Shown piece by piece: positions 17,166 through 24,275 of a DNA stretch of 56,675 nt. The stretch is from assembly GCA_945874895.1 (NCBI GenBank), contig CAMCIC010000019.1, forward strand, positions 1-56,675, given 5' to 3'. The translations under genes and the position numbers were made by a program. This DNA is from Akkermansia muciniphila. GTDB lineage: Bacteria; Verrucomicrobiota; Verrucomicrobiia; Verrucomicrobiales; Akkermansiaceae. The notes under the pieces were generated by a model that did not search any database, was not told the origin of the DNA, and was given only the letters and a program-made list of their open reading frames with translations. Each line of letters starts with the position of its first letter. Position 1 is the stretch's first letter.

Positions 17166-19472
17166 TCAGAACGTGGGTTCGTCCTCTCCGATGATTTTCA
17201 CTTCCATTTCCATTTCGATGCCGCGCGCACTGCGGGCGTGTTGCTGGATTTCTTCGACCAGTCCGAGAATGTCTCGGGTAAGCGCGCCACCCGTATTCAC
17301 GATAAAATTTCCGTGCACCGTCGAAACCTCTGCTTTGCCATGACGAGTGCCTTTGAGACCAAGCTCGTCCACCAATTTTCCCGCAGGAATCCATTCCGGA
17401 TTTTTGAACATGCATCCTGCACTGGCGGCAATGGGTTGAGAAACACGACGCTTGTTGCGTGAAGCATCCCATCGCTGCTGGATGTTCTCCGCGCTATCGG
17501 GCGGACCCGTCAACGTGACTTCTAAGGCAAAATTTCTGCTCAAGAAAGGCACGTTGCGATACGCGACTTCGACATTCTCACGCGTGATCGTGCGGATCTT
17601 TCCTTCCTCATCCAAAACTGTAACATCGAGCACTTGGTCGAACATTTCCACTCCCATCGCTCCGGCATTCATCCGCAGCGCTCCGCCAACATTGCCGGGA
17701 ATGCCTTCCATCCATTCAAATCCTCCCAAGCCTGCGGCTTGTGCCACACTGGCCACTTTTTTCAAACGGGCGCCAGCACCGGCGATCACTTTGCCGTTTT
17801 CCACACGCACTTCAGAAAATGCTCCGCCGCTCGGGTGAATCACGGCCCCGCGAATTCCACCATCACGAACTAACAGATTCGAGCCTCTTCCCACCACGCG
17901 CAGGGGAATGCCTCGATCGCGACAATAACTGACCAACTCAGCAAAGGCACGGAAGCTATGGGGTTCCAACCAGTATTGCGCCGGACCACCCACCATCATC
18001 GTCGTATGTCGGCGCATGGGCTCATAGAGTTTGCCAGACATTTCGTCAGAAGGCACCAGTCGTAACATTTCCTCTAGAATCTTAAGGTCCTCCGCGATGC
18101 GCGTACCCGCCTCATGAACATTTCCGGCGCCGAGAGTGATCAACAAATCTCCTGGCTCAAGAGCGTTGCCCACCTCACCATGCGCACGGGTCACATCAGG
18201 CGTATACGAAACCTTGCAGTCACCCTGACGTCTCATCGCTTCCACCAAAGTCATTCCGTTGATGCCCTCGATGGGTTTTTCGCTTGCCGCATAGACATCG
18301 GTCAGAAAAACGCGATCTGCCGCTTGCAAGACCTTGCCAAAATCATCCGCCAGCGCCTGTGTGCGAGTGTATCGATGCGGTTGAAACAAGACAAGAACGC
18401 GCCCGGGGTTCAACGAGCGTGCCGTTTGCAACGTCGCTGCCAACTCGGTGGGATGGTGGCCATAATCGTCCACGATGCGGAAATCGCGCGACAAATACTT
18501 TGTTTCAAAGCGGCGTTTAGCGCCCGCAAATGTCGAAAGCGCACGCGCGATAAAAGGAAAGCTCGCACCCACTCCATCAGCCACGGCAATCGCTGCCAGC
18601 GCATTGAGAACGTTGTGTTTTCCGGGAATGCCCAATTCTACATTGCCTAACAATTCTCCATTCCGCCATACCACAAAAGCCGATGAACCACGCAATTCGC
18701 GTAGGTCGGTAGCGACATAATTCGCATCACTCCAGCCATAGGAAACGGCATGAGTTCGACCTTGATTCAGACGCGTAGCGACGGCACATTCCTTGCAATA
18801 AACAATGCGTCCGCGAGTCTGATCCAAGAGTTTCGAAAAGACTTCGCAGATGTGATCGAGATCCCGATAATAATCGAGATGCTCCGCTTCGATGTTGAGG
18901 ACAATGGAACATTCCGTTTGATAGAGCGCCAGAGTGCCATCGCTCTCATCGCCTTCTGCCACCATATACTCACCCTCCTCATCCCAACGCGCATTGCTAC
19001 CCAAAACGGGAATTTCTGCCCCCACATAGTGACTTGGTTTCAATCCCGCCTCGCGCAAGATGTGTGCAGTCATGGACGACGTCGTCGTTTTGCCATGAGT
19101 ACCTGAAATCACGATACCCTTTTTTGTATGCAGAATAGCGGCAAGACATTCGGCGCGACGCAACAAGGGAATGCCAGCTTCATGGGCGGCGGCGTACGCC
19201 GGATTTTCTGGACGAATGGCGGAACTGTAAACCACCAGATCCACTCCCATGACCGCCTCTGCGGTGTGCGGTGAAGAAAATCGTAAACCCACGCCCTGCA
19301 GCCTCTCCGTTTCCTGACTGGTGACCCGATCTGAACCGCTGACCTGATGCCCCATGCCTAACAAAAGCAGTGCCAGACCACTCATGCCGGAACCAGCCAC
19401 TCCGATAAGATGCACGCGCAAGGGTTGGGAACGGTCGGTGAGCCTTCGGCTCCAATAAGGGATATCGGTCAT
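17166..19472 (-). CDS. murCB: MurC-MurB fusion: UDP-MurNAc-alanine ligase / UDP-MurNAc dehydrogenase
   Basis: One 768-residue frame encodes two consecutive peptidoglycan enzymes. Residues ~18-465 are MurC (IGVAGSGMSGLA, P-loop GTHGKTTTSSM at ~124-134, DDYGHHPTELAATL, FQPHRYTRTQ), adding L-Ala to UDP-MurNAc. Residues ~480-768 are MurB (MMVGGPAQYW, VVGRGSNLLVRDGG, GIPGNVGGALRMNAGA, GCMFKNP), reducing UDP-GlcNAc-enolpyruvate with NADPH via FAD. The domain order is reversed relative to the pathway (MurB acts first). The usual catalytic Ser of GS-x-FKNP is Cys687 here. No frameshift or stop separates the halves. It is divergent from lysC, with 191 bases between them; no other division-cluster genes are near. 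Confidence 0.93.
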   Translation of the reverse strand: MTDIPYWSRRLTDRSQPLRVHLIGVAGSGMSGLALLLLGMGHQVSGSDRVTSQETERLQGVGLRFSSPHTAEAVMGVDLVVYSSAIRPENPAYAAAHEAGIPLLRRAECLAAILHTKKGIVISGTHGKTTTSSMTAHILREAGLKPSHYVGAEIPVLGSNARWDEEGEYMVAEGDESDGTLALYQTECSIVLNIEAEHLDYYRDLDHICEVFSKLLDQTRGRIVYCKECAVATRLNQGRTHAVSYGWSDANYVATDLRELRGSSAFVVWRNGELLGNVELGIPGKHNVLNALAAIAVADGVGASFPFIARALSTFAGAKRRFETKYLSRDFRIVDDYGHHPTELAATLQTARSLNPGRVLVLFQPHRYTRTQALADDFGKVLQAADRVFLTDVYAASEKPIEGINGMTLVEAMRRQGDCKVSYTPDVTRAHGEVGNALEPGDLLITLGAGNVHEAGTRIAEDLKILEEMLRLVPSDEMSGKLYEPMRRHTTMMVGGPAQYWLEPHSFRAFAELVSYCRDRGIPLRVVGRGSNLLVRDGGIRGAVIHPSGGAFSEVRVENGKVIAGAGARLKKVASVAQAAGLGGFEWMEGIPGNVGGALRMNAGAMGVEMFDQVLDVTVLDEEGKIRTITRENVEVAYRNVPFLSRNFALEVTLTGPPDSAENIQQRWDASRNKRRVSQPIAASAGCMFKNPEWIPAGKLVDELGLKGTRHGKAEVSTVHGNFIVNTGGALTRDILGLVEEIQQHARSARGIEMEMEVKIIGEDEPTF

Positions 19473-19663
19473 GAGAAACGGGCCAGCAAACGTGAGACAA
19501 AATCACTGGAGCGGATTCCTAAACGAACCGCGCTGCATCACAGAAGCCGTAACAGAAAAGCGAAAACAGACAATGCCAAATTGGTTCATACAGACAACGG
19601 CTGACCAAATCATGGCTTGCCAAGAATGCCGATTTCTCTTTTATTTCCCGCCGCTACCTCATC

Positions 19664-20890
19664 ATGGCTCTCATCGTTCAAAAATATGGCGGCACGTCCG
19701 TTGGTTCACTCGATCGCATTCGCAATGTAGCAACGCGACTAAAAAAAACGCGCGACGAGGGCAATCAAGTAGTGGCAGTGGTATCCGCCATGTCAGGTGT
19801 CACCGATGGTCTGTTAAAAATGGCCCATGAACTCACGCCACAGCCTTCCGAGCGCGAGCTCGATGTCCTCGTGTCCACAGGAGAGCAACAATCGATTGCT
19901 TTGGTTTCCATGGCACTGCAGGATCAAGGTGTCGACTCCGCTTCCGTCACTGGCCGCCAAGCGGGAATTTTCACCACTGGTTCACACACTCGCGGTCGTA
20001 TCCTCGATATCGACCCGACCTTGATGAACCAACTGCTGAGAGAAGGCAAAACCTTGGTAGTCGCCGGCTTCCAAGGTGTGACTCCTGAAGGCATGATCCA
20101 TACCTTAGGCCGTGGTGGCTCGGATCTCACAGCCATCGCTATCGCCGCAGCCATCAAGGCTGATGTTTGCCAGATTCTTACCGACGTCGATGGCGTCTAC
20201 ACCTGCGATCCACGCATCGTGCCCAATGCCCGCAAGCTTCCAGAAATTTCCTACGATGAAATGCTAGAAATGGCCTCATCTGGATCGAAAGTCATGCAAT
20301 CACGCTCGGTCGAATTCGCCAAAAAATACGGCGTTGTATTCGAGGTGCGCTCCAGTCTCAATCAAAATCCCGGAACCCTAGTCTTAGAAGAACATCCCGC
20401 CATGGAAAACGTCGTCATTCGTGGAATCAGCATCGAACGCTCTCAAGCTCGCGTCACCGTTACCGGCATCCCCGACGAACCGGGCATGTCCGGCGCCATT
20501 CTGGGCGCTCTCGGCGATGCCGAAATCAACTTGGACATGATCATTTCCAACATTGCCAACGATGGTTTCGCCCGGCACTCTTTCACCATGCATTCCAATG
20601 ATCTTGGCAAAGCCCAAGCCGCTCTGAAGCTGGTATTGGAAAGACTCGGCACCCACGCCAAAGTGGAAACCGAAGGCGGCATTGCCAAGCTTTCCGCCGT
20701 TGGCATCGGTATGCGCTCGCACTCTGGAGTAGCCGCCACCATGTTCAAAGCTCTCGGAGATGCGGGCATCAACATCGGCATGATCTCCACCTCGGAAATC
20801 AAAATCGCAGTTACCGTAGATGAACGATTCATCGAAGATGCCGCGCGTGCCGTGCATGATGCCTTCCATCTCGACAAAGAGCCAGTGTAA
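19664..20890 (+). CDS. lysC: Aspartate kinase
   Basis: The 408-residue enzyme phosphorylates aspartate in the first step of lysine, threonine, methionine and diaminopimelate synthesis. Signature motifs: VQKYGGTSVG at residues 5-14, VSTGEQQSIALVSMAL, TLGRGGSDLTA and DVDGVYTCDPR. Two ACT domains follow (from ~265: VTVTGIPDEPGMSGAIL; and ~345: LSAVGIGMRSHSGVAATMF), so feedback inhibition by lysine and/or threonine is expected. Length fits monofunctional class kinases. Diaminopimelate need links it loosely to the divergent murCB gene. I see no lysine riboswitch in the 191-base leader. Confidence 0.95.
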   Translation: MALIVQKYGGTSVGSLDRIRNVATRLKKTRDEGNQVVAVVSAMSGVTDGLLKMAHELTPQPSERELDVLVSTGEQQSIALVSMALQDQGVDSASVTGRQAGIFTTGSHTRGRILDIDPTLMNQLLREGKTLVVAGFQGVTPEGMIHTLGRGGSDLTAIAIAAAIKADVCQILTDVDGVYTCDPRIVPNARKLPEISYDEMLEMASSGSKVMQSRSVEFAKKYGVVFEVRSSLNQNPGTLVLEEHPAMENVVIRGISIERSQARVTVTGIPDEPGMSGAILGALGDAEINLDMIISNIANDGFARHSFTMHSNDLGKAQAALKLVLERLGTHAKVETEGGIAKLSAVGIGMRSHSGVAATMFKALGDAGINIGMISTSEIKIAVTVDERFIEDAARAVHDAFHLDKEPV

Positions 20891-21009
20891 ACAGGCGGTT
20901 TGCCTATTTCCAACATCATGCCGCTGAGATCCTTTGGATCACATGGCTCATGTTTTGGCGAAGAACATCCCCGCATCCCGACGACCGCGTTTTCTAGAAT
21001 TTCCACAAA

Positions 21010-21044
21010 CAAAAAATCCCGCCCCTCACAACGAGAGACGGGAT
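21010..21044 (-). terminator. Rho-independent terminator of the DUF6941-like gene
   Basis: On the minus strand ATCCCGTCTCTC / GAGGGGCGGGAT (21044-21016, two G-U pairs, 5-base loop) is followed by TTTTTT (21015-21010). It lies 28 bases after the stop of the gene at 21072 and after the convergent lysC. Confidence 0.85.
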
Positions 21045-21071
21045 GAAAGATTTGTTAGCAATGAAAATCCG

Positions 21072-21482
21072 TTAAGCGGGTTGAGCGATCTCGGACTGAT
21101 TGATCACGCGCAGCGGCACACGGACCAGCACTTTGCCATCAAAACGGATGTCGAAATGATACGTGCCAGCCTTAGCCACCGTACCTTGCAGAGGGGTGAT
21201 CAAGTTCTGTGTGGAGAATCCAGTGGTGCCTTCGGGCATATTCACTTGCATATCGGATTCTTCCTGAGCGTTTTCCGTAGGAGCCTCGGAGTCGTCGACC
21301 AAGAGGATCGAGAACTTGTGGCTGCCATGGTCGGCAGAGGTGAAGCTGAAGCGCAATGCCAGATTGCAGGCAAAACGTGCGGGAAAACTTTGAGCGACAA
21401 TCGCATCAAAAGCTCCGAGAACATTGAGTTTGCCTTGGTTTTCCACGGCGGTATCACATAGGGTTGCAACGAGTAGTTCCAT
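21072..21482 (-). CDS. Small cytoplasmic protein, DUF6941-like
   Basis: The 136-residue protein has no signal peptide. The N-terminus MELLVATLCDTAVENQGKL, followed by NVLGAFDAI, and the beta-rich pattern (FSFTSADHGSHKFSILLVDD, then a C-terminal FDGKVLVRVPLRV) resemble the small DUF6941 family as I remember it, which has no known function but a predicted beta-sandwich. It is a single-gene unit with its own terminator. The 244-base upstream gap (21483-21726) contains only a short inverted repeat (TTTTCCCG/CGGGAAAA at 21670-21691) of unclear meaning. Family assignment is from memory. Confidence 0.7.
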   Translation of the reverse strand: MELLVATLCDTAVENQGKLNVLGAFDAIVAQSFPARFACNLALRFSFTSADHGSHKFSILLVDDSEAPTENAQEESDMQVNMPEGTTGFSTQNLITPLQGTVAKAGTYHFDIRFDGKVLVRVPLRVINQSEIAQPA

Positions 21483-21726
21483 ATCACCACGAGTTTGAGT
21501 GATCTCAGGTCATCAGACAATACAAAAAATCTAACAAATCACTCACCGGGCTGACCGCTTTTCCTGAAGCCGTTTTTTGCTCTGAAAAAAAGCCCATGGC
21601 ATTACTAGGAAGTTTCACCACCGAATGCGCTTACAAAAGAAGCAGATCAACCTAGAACATTTGGAAGACTTTTCCCGTTCTTACGGGAAAAAGGGATCAT
21701 CCATACCATTCCTCCCTCCGAGGTTT

Positions 21727-22398
21727 TCAGCCTTCGGGCGTCAGACCCAGCACCACATCGAATGATGCCTTGAGTTCGCCCGCCTTGCTATCTGGCAGTT
21801 TTAGGAAGTCCACCTCTACCGCCGCGCGGGACTTAGGATCTTTGATGCTTTTGAACACACCATCCTTGGCGTTGCGTTCATCACCCTTGATGTAGCACTG
21901 CGTGACCAAAAGGTCCTTGCCCTTGGATTTGATTTTATAATGAATGTGTGGCGCGCGACCAGGGTAACTGACCGGTTTGATCGTACGGAATAGGTATTCT
22001 CCTTTGAGCCCGGTAACAAAACGCCCGAATCCTTGGAAATTACGGTCGCGTTTTTCTCCACTTTGCCCTTTGCTGTGTCGATACGCTCCGTCCGCATCGC
22101 ATTGCCAAATTTCTACTTCCACGCCACGCATGGGCTGGCCCTTGGCATCCAAAATACGACCGCTCAGATAAGTGACTTCCCCCACTGCAGGCGTGAGCGC
22201 ACTGTTCAAAATCAGCAGGTCATTGTCAGTATCCAATGGCAAATGATCGGGATAAAATGGACCTTCTGTCTGGCGGGGAGTGACGGTCAACGCTTCCGCA
22301 TAGAGACCAGATGTGGTGAAAAATGCAGCACCCATCGCCGCACGCGAGAGAAAATCGCGTCTTGAGTAGGACGATTTGCGAGAAGTGTGCACGTTCAT
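21727..22398 (-). CDS. Exported intradiol ring-cleavage dioxygenase-like protein
   Basis: The 223-residue protein starts with a twin-arginine-like leader (SYSRRDFLSRAAMGAAFF) and then the intradiol dioxygenase fold (TPRQTEGPFYPDHLPLD, GRILDAKGQPMRGVEVEIW). The iron-ligand pattern of protocatechuate 3,4-dioxygenase appears conserved: Tyr in DADGAYRH, Tyr in GEYLFRTIKP, and the two His in APHIHYKI. Export by Tat with a bound iron is therefore plausible. It could cleave a catechol outside the cytoplasm; the natural substrate is unknown and no other aromatic-degradation genes are near. The ATG at 22410 is an alternative start. It follows the S8 protease gene by 47 bases on the same strand and may be cotranscribed. 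Confidence 0.8.
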   Translation of the reverse strand: MNVHTSRKSSYSRRDFLSRAAMGAAFFTTSGLYAEALTVTPRQTEGPFYPDHLPLDTDNDLLILNSALTPAVGEVTYLSGRILDAKGQPMRGVEVEIWQCDADGAYRHSKGQSGEKRDRNFQGFGRFVTGLKGEYLFRTIKPVSYPGRAPHIHYKIKSKGKDLLVTQCYIKGDERNAKDGVFKSIKDPKSRAAVEVDFLKLPDSKAGELKASFDVVLGLTPEG

Positions 22399-22445
22399 GT
22401 CACTGACCATGCTCCGTTCTGGTGAAACCCACAAGAAAAAAGACC

Positions 22446-24230
22446 CTATCGAGCAATCACCCTGCGATGTCGCCGATTCGTCCAAAACAAGAAAGACAAA
22501 CCTAACATCACCGCCACAGAAGGTTCGGGAATGGGTGCAAATGACCAAGCCAATCCATAGTCCGTAAGCAAATTCGGCTCAGCAGCCATTTGGTAATTTT
22601 GGTTCTCCCAGACCACGCGAATCTGATATCGGCCTGTTTCGGAAAGCGTGAAACGCAAATGTTCCGTCGTTCCCCATGGGGACTCGGAACGCCCAACGAG
22701 CCGATCTCCGAGATTTTGATCCAGACACCACAACTCCAATGACAAATTCGATAATGCCGTATCCTGAGCGCTCGTGAGAGCCACATCAAATCCGCGCGCA
22801 GCATACCAGGTGAGAACGGCCGAAAACTGACTGCCTGCCGCCATCACACCCGCCAATGTATACATGTTCGCGCCACCCTGAATGGCGCCAAGGTCCCAAC
22901 CCTGCGCCGCGAGGTGGGAAGCTCCAGATAATCCTGATACTCCCAAGGTATTCTTGCCATCGGTTGCATAAACAGATGGCGCGAGCAAAAGAGAGCCGCC
23001 AATGTAAATCGAATGCGTTTTTTCCAAATTCAAGGCTCCCGCACCGGCAGCCAAATCCAAGGCCTGTGATGTGCGGATGACTGCACCATCGAGATATTGT
23101 CCGTTGTTCCATCCTTGCGTCGGAGTCGCTCCGGCCATCAATGCGGCTTTCACCACCAACGGATGAACCATCTCGGAGATGCCAAAAGCTTTGCCGGCAT
23201 CGACCATTAAGGCTGCCGCGCCCGCGACAATTGGTGCGGAAAAACTCGTACCGCTCATCCCAGAAATGTAATACTGACCGCTCCCTGCCGTGGGGTCCGA
23301 ACCCGCAATGTGCCCGCCCGTCAACCCTCCATAAAACGCCATCGTTAGGTTATCTCCCGGTGCCACCAAATCCACTTTGGCGCGCGCATTGCTGATGACC
23401 ACATCCGTCTGGGGATTATACGCATCGTTCCATCCTCTGCTGGAAAAATCCGCTATTGTATCATAGGTAGGCAGCGCCGCGCTGTTTGTCAAAGCACCCA
23501 CCGTGATGCCGTTGTAACCGCTGCCAGGGGCGCCGACTGTATTACCATCCGGGCCGGAATTTCCCGCTGAAAAAACGCCGATGACGCCACTGCTGCGCAG
23601 CATCGCGTCAATGGCAACAGCTTCCGCCGACGATCCCGTGGGATCCGTGTAACCCCAACTGCTATTGATCACATCCGCACGCGTGCCATTGACTCCCGTA
23701 ACCATTGCCGTGCGATAGGGATACAAAAAACTCGCTTCCGTTGTGTCAAAGGATCCAACGAATTGCTCCAATGGTGCTCCCGACCAAGAAGTGGCGATCG
23801 AACCTGACCATAACTGGGCAAGGGGCGCGATCCCATCCTGGTGCGTGTAGAGTCCTCGACCAGCAAGGGCCTGACCGACAAAAGTCGCGTGCCAGTCCGC
23901 CTGACCCAGCTGTGTTCCGGTAATCGTCGGATCGAACAAATTTTGTATCGTCCTGCCCTGCATGGTTTCATGCCCACCCCAAATCGTGCCAGCCTCAATG
24001 TTGGCGATCACCGCCCTTTGACCACCGAAACCCTGATTGTAAAAGACATCGGCCCCGATGACCTCATTGATGTAAACTCCGTTGAAAACACTGGTTCCGC
24101 CGTAACTGCTAACAAGGGCGCTGGCGTTCGGCATGAAGAAACATGCGAATCCAAGGACGCCGAGTGCGTGGAAGACTCCGAATCTAGGGGGCATGGTTTT
24201 CATTTCCGGATGAATGGTTTTGGATTTCAA
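22446..24230 (-). CDS. Subtilisin-like (S8) protease with PEP-CTERM sorting signal
   Basis: The 594-residue exported protein. The signal segment is at about residues 17-38. The S8 core has His114 in ADWHATFVGQALAG, oxyanion Asn224 in SAGNSGPDG and nucleophile Ser329 in SGTSFSAPIVAGAAAL. The position of the catalytic Asp (normally IDTG) reads IEAG, i.e. Glu79. The end carries PIPEPSVAVMLGLSFLFW followed by an RRHRR stretch: a PEP-CTERM motif, hydrophobic helix and basic tail recognised by exosortase, implying processing at the envelope and surface or matrix delivery. No exosortase gene is in the window. In-frame ATGs at 24203 and 24194 are alternative starts. A catalytically altered or inactive enzyme is possible. 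Confidence 0.85.
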   Translation of the reverse strand: MKSKTIHPEMKTMPPRFGVFHALGVLGFACFFMPNASALVSSYGGTSVFNGVYINEVIGADVFYNQGFGGQRAVIANIEAGTIWGGHETMQGRTIQNLFDPTITGTQLGQADWHATFVGQALAGRGLYTHQDGIAPLAQLWSGSIATSWSGAPLEQFVGSFDTTEASFLYPYRTAMVTGVNGTRADVINSSWGYTDPTGSSAEAVAIDAMLRSSGVIGVFSAGNSGPDGNTVGAPGSGYNGITVGALTNSAALPTYDTIADFSSRGWNDAYNPQTDVVISNARAKVDLVAPGDNLTMAFYGGLTGGHIAGSDPTAGSGQYYISGMSGTSFSAPIVAGAAALMVDAGKAFGISEMVHPLVVKAALMAGATPTQGWNNGQYLDGAVIRTSQALDLAAGAGALNLEKTHSIYIGGSLLLAPSVYATDGKNTLGVSGLSGASHLAAQGWDLGAIQGGANMYTLAGVMAAGSQFSAVLTWYAARGFDVALTSAQDTALSNLSLELWCLDQNLGDRLVGRSESPWGTTEHLRFTLSETGRYQIRVVWENQNYQMAAEPNLLTDYGLAWSFAPIPEPSVAVMLGLSFLFWTNRRHRRVIAR

Positions 24231-24275
24231 AGGTCAGTATCCCTCAAAATGAAAAGACTCGCAAGAATTTGTTGG

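Noticed and set aside
21670-21691. Inverted repeat TTTTCCCG-N6-CGGGAAAA
   Set aside because: No U-tract in either direction and no promoter evidence; could be a weak hairpin but not supportable as a terminator.
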